NCBI GenBank assembly: GCA_016841565.1
Contig: JAENYX010000006.1
Location: 1-52,460, forward strand
Direction: 5' to 3'
From: Clostridium thermobutyricum
GTDB taxonomy: Bacteria; Bacillota; Clostridia; Ch29
DNA: 52,460 bases
A model generated the notes under the pieces. That model was not told where the DNA came from. It did not search any database and worked only from the letters and a program-made list of their open reading frames with translations. Shown one piece after another: positions 27,093 to 34,887 of the stretch; positions within the stretch are counted from its first letter, which is position 1; every line of letters starts with the position of its first letter. The position numbers and the translations under genes are program-made.

Positions 27093-28070
27093 TTATTTTG
27101 ATTCCATAGCTCTTCTGTTGACCCAGCTTTTGGGCTTATTGCCCAGGGCTCCTCTGACGGCTTCCTCCATAGCTTTTACCCTGAGTGCTATCTCGGATTT
27201 GTCGGATGTAAAGGCAGCATGGGGAGTAATTATTACATTGTTTAACGACAATAGCGGGTTGTCGGCTGCAGGAGGCTCCTGCTCCAGGACATCCAGCCCG
27301 GCCCCGGCTATCCATTTCTCTTTCAATGCCTTATATATGGCTTTTTCATCCACCAACGGACCCCTGGCCGTATTGATCAGAAAAGCTGTGGGTTTCATAA
27401 TCCTCAGCGTCTTCTCATTTATCATGTGTCTGGTTTCTTCGGTTAGCGGAGCGTGCAGTGATACAAAATCGGATTCCTTTAAAAGAGTCTCAAGGTCAAC
27501 CATCTTGACTCCAAGCGCTTGTGCGTCTTCGGGCTTAACATAGGGATCGTAGGCTATTACTTCAAAGCCGAAAACCTTTACCTTCCTGGCTACTTCCTTC
27601 GGAATGTTGCCGAAACCAACAAGGCCAAAAGTCTGTCCCCGCATAGCCAGTATTGGCTGTGCACCTTCAAAATTCCATTCTTTGTTTTTTACCTTTTTGT
27701 CAAGTATAACTACCTTTCTTGCCAATGCAAGGGCTAACGCCAGCGCATGGTCCGAGACCTCATCAAAACAATAATCGGGTATGTTGGCTACATATATGCC
27801 TCTTTTTGTAGCCGCATCTATATCTATATTATTTACCCCAATGCCGGTTCTAACAATAATCTTGCATTTCTCTGCCGAATTAATTACTTTTTCCGTAACT
27901 TCTGCATAGACAGTAACTATGGCATCGGCATCCTTAACCACTTCAATCATTTGCTCTTCTTTCTGGCCTTTAGCTACAACCAGTACTCCACCGGCCTTCT
28001 CTATTACCTCATGTTCAATATCCAGCTGGGGGAAAATTGTATGCACTAAGGCTACTTTAAATTTGCTCAC
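27093..28070 (-). CDS. D-isomer-specific 2-hydroxyacid dehydrogenase
   Basis: The 325-residue NAD(P)-dependent enzyme interconverts a 2-hydroxyacid and a 2-oxoacid. It has the Rossmann motif at GLVGFGNIPKEVARK (about residue 150), the substrate arginine in NTARGPLVDE (about 235), the glutamate in VLEQEPP and the catalytic histidine in ITPHAAF (about 288). The nucleotide loop reads GFGNIP rather than the usual GxGxxG, with proline in the third glycine place. Relatives include phosphoglycerate, glycerate, lactate and sulfolactate (SlcC) dehydrogenases; none can be chosen. GTG start with GAGGAG eight bases upstream; 15 bases after gntR. Confidence 0.87.
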   Translation of the reverse strand: MSKFKVALVHTIFPQLDIEHEVIEKAGGVLVVAKGQKEEQMIEVVKDADAIVTVYAEVTEKVINSAEKCKIIVRTGIGVNNIDIDAATKRGIYVANIPDYCFDEVSDHALALALALARKVVILDKKVKNKEWNFEGAQPILAMRGQTFGLVGFGNIPKEVARKVKVFGFEVIAYDPYVKPEDAQALGVKMVDLETLLKESDFVSLHAPLTEETRHMINEKTLRIMKPTAFLINTARGPLVDEKAIYKALKEKWIAGAGLDVLEQEPPAADNPLLSLNNVIITPHAAFTSDKSEIALRVKAMEEAVRGALGNKPKSWVNRRAMESK

Positions 28071-28085
28071 AGTGTATTCTCCTCT

Positions 28086-28790
28086 CTATAGTTTACCGTC
28101 CAATGGCATGTTTTTAATCTTATCCTCCACAACACTCAGGTGTTTCAGCATGGATCTCTGAGCCTCATCGCACGATCCTTTGCAAATTGCCTCATATATC
28201 TTTGTATGATGACTGTACGACAGCTCGGGCATACTGGGAAGCTCCACCACTTCCCTGTGTATGGTTCTGAAAAGCTCTACGATTGCATTAATAGTTTCCA
28301 GCAGGATGGTGTTTCTGGCAGCACAGGCTATGGTAAAATGGAAAGCTACGTCATACTCCATAAAGGAGCTCTGGCTTCTTATCCTTTTTTCCATATTGTC
28401 CAGAATCTTTGCCATTTTGTCCAGATCGTCTTTGTTAGCCCTTGTCGCAGCCAAACACGCCAACTGGGTTTCTATTATCTTTCTTGCTTCAACTACTTCA
28501 AGCAAGCTGCCTCTTCTAATCAAGAATTTTGAAGAGAGTTCTCCCTTATAAAGTGGTGCTATGTCAGAAGCCAGAAATGTTCCCTCCCCAACCTTTACTT
28601 CTATCAGCCCCATAGCCGTCAAGGCACTTAATGCCTCCCTGACGCTGGTCCTGCTCACTCCCAGGGTTTCAGACAGTTCCCTTTCAGGCGGCAGTTTGTC
28701 GCCCGGCTTCCAGTTACCGGATAATATTTGTCGTTTGAACTGTCCGATAATTTCTTCGGGCAGCGTTCTTTTCTTAACAGGCTTTAACAT
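28086..28790 (-). CDS. GntR-family (FCD) transcriptional regulator
   Basis: The 234-residue protein has an N-terminal winged helix (QILSGNWKPGDKLPPERELSE, then VSRTSVREALSALTAMGLIE) and a C-terminal all-helical FCD ligand domain. The FCD metal site is complete: DVAFH (Asp and His), SYSHHTKI and MLKHLSVVE. Such regulators bind carboxylate effectors through the metal and usually leave DNA when the effector is present. ATG at 28790 was chosen; a GTG at 28802 with GAGG about six bases upstream is an alternative, and the longer frame to 28940 overlaps uxaA. A TGGT-N3-ACCA-like operator lies just upstream (28831-28851), and two more copies lie at the livK and M20 promoters, so it likely controls both and itself. 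Confidence 0.9.
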   Translation of the reverse strand: MLKPVKKRTLPEEIIGQFKRQILSGNWKPGDKLPPERELSETLGVSRTSVREALSALTAMGLIEVKVGEGTFLASDIAPLYKGELSSKFLIRRGSLLEVVEARKIIETQLACLAATRANKDDLDKMAKILDNMEKRIRSQSSFMEYDVAFHFTIACAARNTILLETINAIVELFRTIHREVVELPSMPELSYSHHTKIYEAICKGSCDEAQRSMLKHLSVVEDKIKNMPLDGKL

Positions 28791-28830
28791 AACTCCACTT
28801 ACCCCCTCACTTTTCTTACGGCTGTTGTTT

Positions 28831-28851
28831 GAATGTAAGGTTGTTAGACCA
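28831..28851. promoter_or_regulatory. Predicted GntR operator upstream of gntR
   Basis: The core TTGTTAGACCA (28841-28851) differs by one base from the TGGTTAGACCA core at 36302. With its flank, GAATGTAAGG, this 21-base site matches the reverse complement of 36461-36481 at 20 of 21 positions. It lies between the uxaA stop and the gntR start, suggesting autoregulation. Confidence 0.75.
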
Positions 28852-28866
28852 CTACCATATAAAATA

Positions 28867-30027
28867 TTACATTGTGGGACCAATTCTATTGATTGCAAAA
28901 CCGGACATCTTTTTCTGTTCAGCCGCAGTCGTTTTACCATTAATTACTTCGACAATTTCGCGGATAATCCTTTCGGCTGCTTGGTCTATTGTCTCCTGTC
29001 CTTCCATAATGGCCCCTACATCAATATCAATATTACAGCCCATTTTTTTAGAGGTTATGGAATTACCGCATATCTTAATCACCGGCATGATGGGCGACCC
29101 CATGGGAGTTCCCCTGCCTGTTGTAAACAGGCAAATCTGCGCACCGCCGGCCGCCATGCCCGTCATTGATTCTATATCATGGCCCGGCGTGTCCATTATA
29201 ACCAGACCTTTTTGGGATGGGGTTTGGGCATATTCAATGACTTCCATAACAGGAGAGGTTCCCCCCTTATACACACATCCCAGGGATTTCTCCTCTATGG
29301 TGGTAAGGCCTCCTTCGATGTTTCCGGGGGAAGGGTTGCCGCCGGTAATAGATACGCCCATTTCCAACGCTTTTTGTTCCATTCCCTTAACAACGCCAAG
29401 TAATTTGGCCTTTACTGTTTCATTAACGGCTCTTTCGGCAAGAAGGTGCTCCGCGCCTATCAACTCGGAAGTCTCGGACAGAATAACCGTTGCTCCATTT
29501 TTCACTAAAATATCGCTTGCTGCTCCAACGGCAGGATTTGATGCAATGCCTGACGTAACATCCGAACCACCGCATTCCAGGGCTATAGTCAACTCGCCCA
29601 GTTCAATATCTTCCCTTTGATATTTGGATATTGTTTCATACATATCCATCCCCACTTTTATGCCCGTCTCTATTGTGTTGTCGGTCCCGCCCAGTTCTTG
29701 GATTACCAAGGCTTCAACAGGCTTGTCGGTTTTTGCGGCTATCTCCCGGGCTACCGGTGGGGCAAGTACCGTCTCACAGCCCAGCCCAACTACTATAACC
29801 CCTGCAACGTTGGGATTTGCACCAAATCCTATCAGTGTTCTTCTGGTCTGACTGCCGTCGGAACCCAGCTGCGCACAGCCATGCTGATGCCCTACAACTA
29901 CCGCACCGGGTGTCTTGTCTGCAACTGCCCTGGCCACCTCGTTTGCACATACCACCGTTGGCAATACAAGAATGTGGTTTCTTATGCCTACCATACCGTT
30001 TTTTCGTCTATATCCGGTTAGCTTCAT
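28867..30027 (-). CDS. UxaA-family hydro-lyase, large subunit
   Basis: The 386-residue protein is the catalytic part of the UxaA (altronate/galactarate dehydratase) family, which also includes the (2R)-sulfolactate sulfo-lyase large subunit SuyB. It starts GYRRKNGMVGIRNHILVLPT. Cysteines stand in the conserved places HQHGC (C51), GLGCE (C84) and ECGGSD (C152), the presumed iron or iron-sulfur ligands of the dehydratase branch. In E. coli UxaA the SAF region is fused at the N terminus; here it is a separate gene whose end overlaps this start by 20 bases. The likely reaction is loss of water from a 2,3-dihydroxy acid to give a 2-oxo-3-deoxy acid; a sulfo-lyase role cannot be excluded. GGGGGG precedes the ATG by nine bases. 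Confidence 0.85.
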   Translation of the reverse strand: MKLTGYRRKNGMVGIRNHILVLPTVVCANEVARAVADKTPGAVVVGHQHGCAQLGSDGSQTRRTLIGFGANPNVAGVIVVGLGCETVLAPPVAREIAAKTDKPVEALVIQELGGTDNTIETGIKVGMDMYETISKYQREDIELGELTIALECGGSDVTSGIASNPAVGAASDILVKNGATVILSETSELIGAEHLLAERAVNETVKAKLLGVVKGMEQKALEMGVSITGGNPSPGNIEGGLTTIEEKSLGCVYKGGTSPVMEVIEYAQTPSQKGLVIMDTPGHDIESMTGMAAGGAQICLFTTGRGTPMGSPIMPVIKICGNSITSKKMGCNIDIDVGAIMEGQETIDQAAERIIREIVEVINGKTTAAEQKKMSGFAINRIGPTM

Positions 30028-30295
30028 TGTTTATATCCCCCCGACCTCTTAGACCGACCATATTGTGAGTATGGACATGAGAGCCAGCCCTGATGTTTGC
30101 CGTAGCTACACCTATTACCTGGCCGTATTTAATAATTCTCTCGCCTTCTCTAATATCCGTCAATGCCACCTTGTGCCCAAAGGGAATATCGGCCTTAATG
30201 GATATGGTTTGTTTTTCGGTTTTTACCTCTTTATCTTTGGGCAAATCATTCAAGGCTACAGCAACATTATCCCTGATGTCTACAACCAGTACCAT
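30008..30295 (-). CDS. UxaA-family hydro-lyase, SAF-domain small subunit
   Basis: The 95-residue protein is a single SAF domain, equal to the N-terminal part of UxaA or the small subunit of split dehydratases and of sulfolactate sulfo-lyase (SuyA). The diagnostic block is IPFGHKVALTDIREGERIIKYGQVIG followed by ANIRAGSHVHTHN near residue 70. It should form a complex with the large subunit encoded next. Its ATG comes directly after the TAG of the kinase gene, with the ribosome site GGAGGGG inside the kinase 3' end, and its own end overlaps the large subunit by 20 bases, so stoichiometric coupled translation is likely. Confidence 0.87.
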   Translation of the reverse strand: MVLVVDIRDNVAVALNDLPKDKEVKTEKQTISIKADIPFGHKVALTDIREGERIIKYGQVIGVATANIRAGSHVHTHNMVGLRGRGDINNEANRI

Positions 30296-31486
30296 CTATA
30301 TCCCCTCCAAATACTGTTTGGCTTTCCTGGCAACTACAATTTCCTCATTGGTGGGAACTACCATTACCTTTACAGCCGAACCATCGGCAGAGATTACAGC
30401 TTCCTTGCCTCTGACCATATTGCGCTCTTTGTCCAGGCCGACGCCTAAGAACTCCAATCCCTTGCATATACGCTCCCTTATTTTTACTCCGTTTTCTCCG
30501 ATTCCTCCGGCGAAAGCTATAACATCCAGACCCTCCATTACACATGCATACGACCCTATATATTTCTTTATCCCATAACAGTAGGCCTCAATGCATCGTT
30601 GGGCTCTCTCATTACCCTTTTCAGCCGCATCTTCTATATCCCTTACATCATTGCTGATTCCCGAAAGTCCCAAAAGCCCGCTCTCCTTTGTCAGCAGCAT
30701 TTTTACCTGCTCCAGGCTATAGCCCAGTTCTCCCATAAGGTATATTGGAATAAACGGATCAATATCACCGCATCTGTTATTATTCAAAATACCGCTTTGC
30801 AGTGAAAATCCCAGAGTTGTATCCACAGACTGTCCGTTTTTCACAGCACAGAGGGAACCGCTGCCGCCCAGATGGCATGTGATTATCCTTAGTCTTTCAT
30901 CCTTCAGCAATTCTGAAACCCTGGTCGAAACATATTCGTGGGAGGCTCCGTGGAAGCCGTACCTTCTTATCCCGTGATCTTGATACAGGTCATAGGGTAT
31001 TCCGTACAAATATGCTTCGGGCGGTATATTTTTATGGAAACCGGTCTCAAAGGAGCCAATCAACGGTACATCCGGCATCATTTCCCCGAATTGCTTTATT
31101 GCATTTATATAGGGAGGATTATGGGCAGGCGCAATACCGTTATACTCCTTCATTGCTTCCAAAACCTTTTGATCCAAAAGCTGCACTCCTGTAATCCCCT
31201 TTGCGTGGACAACCTTAAAGCCCACTGCCGATATTTCCTTCAGACTGTCAATAACGCCTTTCCGGTCGTTAACCAGAGTTTTTACCATCAGGTCTACCCC
31301 GGTCTTATAATCGGGAATTACAGTGTCACTGGTAAATTCCAACCCGTTTACGTCCTTATGGGAGTATAGGCCATTTTCTGAGCCTACCCTTTCCATTTTG
31401 CCCCAGGCCAGGGATTTTTCATTATCCATATCAAAAAGCCTGTATTTGATTGAAGTACTTCCTACATTGCAAATAAGGATTTTCAT
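30296..31486 (-). CDS. Divergent acetate kinase-family (ASKHA) enzyme
   Basis: At 396 residues the protein is full length for acetate/propionate kinase and keeps NVGSTSIKYRLF (residues 7-18), RYGFHGASH (H179), NRCGDIDP (R238), AGGIGENG and PTNEE (E381-E382). Three active-site positions differ from the well-studied Methanosarcina enzyme: R91 is lysine (GFKVVHAKG), the catalytic Asp148 is glutamate (FETGF, E147), and the LGNG asparagine is glycine (HLGGSG). It may act on another acyl phosphate, or be weak on acetate. Its ATG overlaps the livF stop by one base, so it is embedded in the operon rather than a central ackA-pta locus, and no phosphotransacetylase lies nearby. ATP-yielding breakdown of an acyl phosphate is inferred. 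Confidence 0.8.
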   Translation of the reverse strand: MKILICNVGSTSIKYRLFDMDNEKSLAWGKMERVGSENGLYSHKDVNGLEFTSDTVIPDYKTGVDLMVKTLVNDRKGVIDSLKEISAVGFKVVHAKGITGVQLLDQKVLEAMKEYNGIAPAHNPPYINAIKQFGEMMPDVPLIGSFETGFHKNIPPEAYLYGIPYDLYQDHGIRRYGFHGASHEYVSTRVSELLKDERLRIITCHLGGSGSLCAVKNGQSVDTTLGFSLQSGILNNNRCGDIDPFIPIYLMGELGYSLEQVKMLLTKESGLLGLSGISNDVRDIEDAAEKGNERAQRCIEAYCYGIKKYIGSYACVMEGLDVIAFAGGIGENGVKIRERICKGLEFLGVGLDKERNMVRGKEAVISADGSAVKVMVVPTNEEIVVARKAKQYLEGI

Positions 31487-32199
31487 TATTGACGGCTTCC
31501 TCCCAAATAAACTTCAAGAAGGTTTTTGTCGTTTCTTATTTCACTGGTGGCACCCTCCATGACAATCTTACCTACCGAAAGCATGTAGGCGTAATGGCTC
31601 ACAGAAAGGGCAAGGTTTGCGTTTTGTTCAATCAGTAGTATTGTGGTTCCCATTCCATTTATTTCTTTTATCTTTTCGAAGATATCATCTATTATTATTG
31701 GCGCCAACCCGAGGGAAGGCTCATCCAGCATGAGTAGTTTAGGGTCGTTCATCAAACCCCTGCCTATTACCAGCATCTGCTGTTCTCCTCCGCTCATTGT
31801 ACCCGCCAGCTGTTTTATCCTTTCCTTGAGCCTGGGAAACAGTTCGAAAACCATTGCCATTTTGTTTGCAACTTCCTTTGGCTTATAGTTTATATATGCT
31901 CCCATCTTGAGGTTCTCTTCCACAGTTAATCCCGGGAAAACCTGCCGACCTTCCGGAACGTGGGAAGCGCCCATTTTTACAATTTTTTCGGCATCCAATC
32001 CTGCAATGTTTTCCCCGCAAAAGACAATTTCCCCCGAAATCGGTTTCATCAAGCCCGATACTGCCTTCAGTGTAGTAGACTTTCCTGCCCCGTTTGCCCC
32101 CAGCAGCGTAACGATTTTGCCCTGGGGTACTTCCAGGTTTATTTCATGAAGAACAGGGGCAACTCCATAGGATACAACCAACTTATTTATTTTTAACAT
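31486..32199 (-). CDS. livF: Branched-chain-type ABC transporter ATPase LivF
   Basis: This 237-residue cytoplasmic ATPase powers the Liv-type importer. Walker A is GANGAGKST (near residue 35), the signature is MSGGEQQMLVIGRGL (near 135), Walker B LLMLDEPSLGLAP, and the LivF-typical HVPEGRQVFPGLTVEENL is present. Liv-family (HAAT) transporters carry branched-chain amino acids but also amides, urea, aromatic and other organic acids, so neighbouring catabolic genes matter more than the name. The start ATG overlaps the livG stop by one base, and the kinase ATG overlaps its own stop in the same way. Confidence 0.93.
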   Translation of the reverse strand: MLKINKLVVSYGVAPVLHEINLEVPQGKIVTLLGANGAGKSTTLKAVSGLMKPISGEIVFCGENIAGLDAEKIVKMGASHVPEGRQVFPGLTVEENLKMGAYINYKPKEVANKMAMVFELFPRLKERIKQLAGTMSGGEQQMLVIGRGLMNDPKLLMLDEPSLGLAPIIIDDIFEKIKEINGMGTTILLIEQNANLALSVSHYAYMLSVGKIVMEGATSEIRNDKNLLEVYLGGSRQ

Positions 32200-32966
32200 T
32201 AATTGTCCCCCCTTGTTCCAAGGTATGCCTCTATAACCCCAGGATTGCTCTTAATTTCATTGTAAGTTCCCTCGGCAATTTTTTTGCCGTAGTTAATAAC
32301 ATAAACCTTATTGGTGAGCCCCGCCACAAAGGCCATCTCATGTTCTATCAGCAGTATGGAAACATTCCTTTTGCTGATATTTCTTACTATATCCATGAGG
32401 TTCTCGGATTCAGCCGTGTTTAACCCTGCAGCCGGTTCATCCAGCAGCAGCAGTTTGGGTTTTGCCACAATAGCCCTGGCAATCTCCAATACCTTTTGCT
32501 TGCCGTAGGGCAGGTTTTTAGTAAGTTCATTCTTGTATTCCAGTAATCCTACCAAATCCAAAGCTCCTTCTATTTCTTCCCTTATGGCTTCATTTTCATT
32601 TTTAACTTTTTTAGTGTCAAAGATTATATTAAACAAATCGGCCTTTGTCCGAATATGCAGACCCAGCCGTACGTTGTCATACACAGTCTGTGAACCCAGA
32701 ATTCTTATATTCTGGAATGTTCTGGCTATTCCCATTTCGCATACCTGATGGGGCATTAAGCCCTGGATTTCCTTGCCGTCAAATAAAACCTTTCCTCCGT
32801 CATCCTTATATATTCCGGTTATAACGTTGAGTACCGTAGTCTTCCCCGAACCATTGGGTCCAATCAAACCACAGATCTCACCCTCTTTAACCTGTAAGTC
32901 CAGCTTATTGACCGCTGTTAATCCACCGAATTTTTTAACCAGCTCACTTGTTTGAAGTAACGCCAT
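32199..32966 (-). CDS. livG: Branched-chain-type ABC transporter ATPase LivG
   Basis: The second ATPase of the importer, 255 residues. Walker A is GPNGSGKTT, the LivG-typical segment MGIARTFQNIRILGSQTVYDNV follows, then the signature NLPYGKQKVLEIARAI (a Y for the usual S, normal in LivG) and Walker B LLLLDEPAAGLN. LivG pairs with LivF beneath the LivH/LivM channel. ATG at 32966 is preferred over a GTG three codons earlier because GGAGG lies eight bases before the ATG and overlaps the GTG. It starts one base after the livM stop. Confidence 0.93.
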   Translation of the reverse strand: MALLQTSELVKKFGGLTAVNKLDLQVKEGEICGLIGPNGSGKTTVLNVITGIYKDDGGKVLFDGKEIQGLMPHQVCEMGIARTFQNIRILGSQTVYDNVRLGLHIRTKADLFNIIFDTKKVKNENEAIREEIEGALDLVGLLEYKNELTKNLPYGKQKVLEIARAIVAKPKLLLLDEPAAGLNTAESENLMDIVRNISKRNVSILLIEHEMAFVAGLTNKVYVINYGKKIAEGTYNEIKSNPGVIEAYLGTRGDN

Positions 32967-32967
32967 G

Positions 32968-33921
32968 CTATTCACCTCCGCCCAGTGTTGAGCTTTTCGG
33001 TTTTCCTAATACCTTTCTGAGCGCCGACAAGCTAAACGACTTGGAATACCTTATCACCAGCAGCAATACCAGCGAATAAATTACCATTCTGCTCCTGGCC
33101 ATAAATCTCAGTATTTCCGGCAGCGCCGTTACGCCAAGAGCACTGGCCACAGCTCCGGTCACATTGGCCATTCCGCCAAGAACCACCATCAATAAATAAG
33201 TTGCGCTTTCGGCAAAGGTAAAGGAGTCCGGGTTCAGGTAGCCTGTCAGGCCTGCAAAAAGTGCTCCCGATAGTCCTGCCAGAAAAGATGATATTGTAAA
33301 TGCAAGCAGTTTATAGCGTCTTACATTGACGCCCATTACTTCAGCTGCTACCTCATCCTCTTTTATTGCTTTAAAGGCCAGTCCGATTCGGGATTTGCTC
33401 AACCTGATGGTTGCTACTGCGACAAGAAAAACCAAAACCAACAGGAAGTAATACATACCCCTTGCGCTGGTAATTACCGGTCTAACCCGGCTTAACCCGT
33501 AGGGGCCTCCTGTAATTTTTTCCCAGTTAAGAATCAGTATCCTTACTATCTCCCCAAAGGCTATGGTGGTAACAACCAGGAACGGCCCGCTCAGCTTAAA
33601 GGATGGTATTCCCAGGAGCGCCCCCAGCCCGCCTGCTACCAGCGGTGCTATTATAAGTGCAATCCATGGATTTATTCCGTAGGTAACCGATAAAATCCCA
33701 AATGTATAAGCCCCTACCGCCAGCAGTCCGGCATGTCCCAGAGATAATAAGCCGGTATATCCCAGCAATATAACAAGACTTAAGACTATAATGGCATTCT
33801 GCAGTCCCCTCTCGATTATATAAAACTGGTATGAGGGGACACCCAGTACGGGAACCAGAGCCAAAAGCAGCGTCATAATCAATAAAATATTCTTTTTTAC
33901 AAAGTCAAAAACTTTTCCCAT
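32968..33921 (-). CDS. livM: Branched-chain-type ABC transporter permease LivM
   Basis: The 317-residue integral membrane subunit has about nine hydrophobic segments. Family-typical stretches are LLSLGHAGLLAVGAYTFG near residue 58, IAFGEIVRILILNWEKITGGPYGLS near 120, the EAA-like loop AFKAIKEDEVAAEVMGVNVRRYKLLAF near 185 and VVLGGMANVTGAVASALGV near 245. It forms the membrane pore with LivH. GGGGGG lies six bases before the ATG. The livH gene ends 11 bases upstream. Confidence 0.92.
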   Translation of the reverse strand: MGKVFDFVKKNILLIMTLLLALVPVLGVPSYQFYIIERGLQNAIIVLSLVILLGYTGLLSLGHAGLLAVGAYTFGILSVTYGINPWIALIIAPLVAGGLGALLGIPSFKLSGPFLVVTTIAFGEIVRILILNWEKITGGPYGLSRVRPVITSARGMYYFLLVLVFLVAVATIRLSKSRIGLAFKAIKEDEVAAEVMGVNVRRYKLLAFTISSFLAGLSGALFAGLTGYLNPDSFTFAESATYLLMVVLGGMANVTGAVASALGVTALPEILRFMARSRMVIYSLVLLLVIRYSKSFSLSALRKVLGKPKSSTLGGGE

Positions 33922-33932
33922 TTGTATCCCCC

Positions 33933-34820
33933 CTATACCTTCTCGGAAATATCTGCTTTAAAGATTCCGCCGGGTCTGATTATAAGAAATGCAATCAAAA
34001 CCCCAAATATGAATACATCCTTATAGGTAGAGACCACAAGCGTTGCAAAAAGCACTTCGGCTATTCCTATAATTACTCCGCCAACCAATGCTCCTGCAAA
34101 GCTCCCCAGTCCGCCTATCAATACTGCGGCAAAGGCTTTTATTGCCAACAGCCCTCCCATTTCAGGTATCAGGGGAATAATGGGAGCCACCAGAAGCCCC
34201 GAGATGGCTGCCAGCCCTGTAGACAGCAGAAAAGTCATTGATACCATCTGCTCCACCTTAACACCCATTAGGGATGCAGCTACGGGTTTCTGAGCAACAG
34301 CCCTCATGGCAATACCTATCACTGTTCCCCGCAGGAACGCTTGCAGTACAGCAACCAGAACAGCGACAATAACAATATTCCATATATAATGGGGCATTAT
34401 ATTAACGCCCAGTATTTCTATTGCCTTGCTCCCGAAGGGATTGGTGTAAGTCTGAGCATCGGGTCCCCAGGTTAAAAGTATACCGTTTCTTATAAAAATG
34501 GACAAAGCCACGGTACCAATCAGTATAATCTGGGGATTAAAGTTCTGTTTGAACATAGGGTAGAAGTAGCCTTTACTTAACATATAGCCCCCAACGCCCA
34601 TCACAACTATGGTAATTAAAAACGCAACGGGATAGGGTAAAGCCAGATATGAAAAGGCTGTTAACATGACATAACCGCCTATGGTCAGCAAATCTCCCTG
34701 GGAAAAATTAAACAGACTGGTAGCATTCCAGATAAGGGAAATGCCAAGAGCGGCCAGAGCATATATAAGACCCATGTTCAACCCCTGAATAATCAACTGA
34801 ACAAATGTTACAAGTGACAC
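33933..34820 (-). CDS. livH: Branched-chain-type ABC transporter permease LivH
   Basis: The 295-residue permease has eight hydrophobic segments and LivH hallmarks: QGLNMGLIYALAALGISLIW near the N terminus, LFNFSQGDLLTIGGYVM, the loop GIAMRAVAQKPVAASLMGVKVEQMV near residue 170 and AFAAVLIGGLGSFAGALVGG. GTG at 34820 is chosen because GAGAGG is eight bases upstream; a GTG three codons earlier abuts that ribosome site. It follows livK after a strong hairpin (34848-34879), so its level may be lower than that of the binding protein. Confidence 0.92.
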   Translation of the reverse strand: MSLVTFVQLIIQGLNMGLIYALAALGISLIWNATSLFNFSQGDLLTIGGYVMLTAFSYLALPYPVAFLITIVVMGVGGYMLSKGYFYPMFKQNFNPQIILIGTVALSIFIRNGILLTWGPDAQTYTNPFGSKAIEILGVNIMPHYIWNIVIVAVLVAVLQAFLRGTVIGIAMRAVAQKPVAASLMGVKVEQMVSMTFLLSTGLAAISGLLVAPIIPLIPEMGGLLAIKAFAAVLIGGLGSFAGALVGGVIIGIAEVLFATLVVSTYKDVFIFGVLIAFLIIRPGGIFKADISEKV

Positions 34821-34847
34821 CCGTCTCACCTCTCTTATGTGTTAATA

Positions 34848-34879
34848 GAATTGGGGAGGAGAATAATCCTCCCCAATTC
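34848..34879 (-). promoter_or_regulatory. Intercistronic hairpin between livK and livH
   Basis: GAATTGGGGAGGA and its exact complement TCCTCCCCAATTC form a 13-bp stem with a six-base loop, starting eight bases after the livK stop codon. No T-run follows, so it is probably an mRNA-stabilising or partly terminating stem that lets the binding protein be made in excess, as is common in ABC import operons. Confidence 0.8.
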
Positions 34880-34887
34880 ACCGCAAA

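Noticed and set aside
28791..28940. N-terminal extension of the GntR regulator
   Set aside because: It would overlap the uxaA end and run across the operator; the extra 50 residues have no domain, and better starts lie at 28790 or 28802.
30296..31486. Central ackA of a pta-ackA pair
   Set aside because: No pta is present, three active-site positions differ, and the gene is translationally linked to livF and the SAF subunit.
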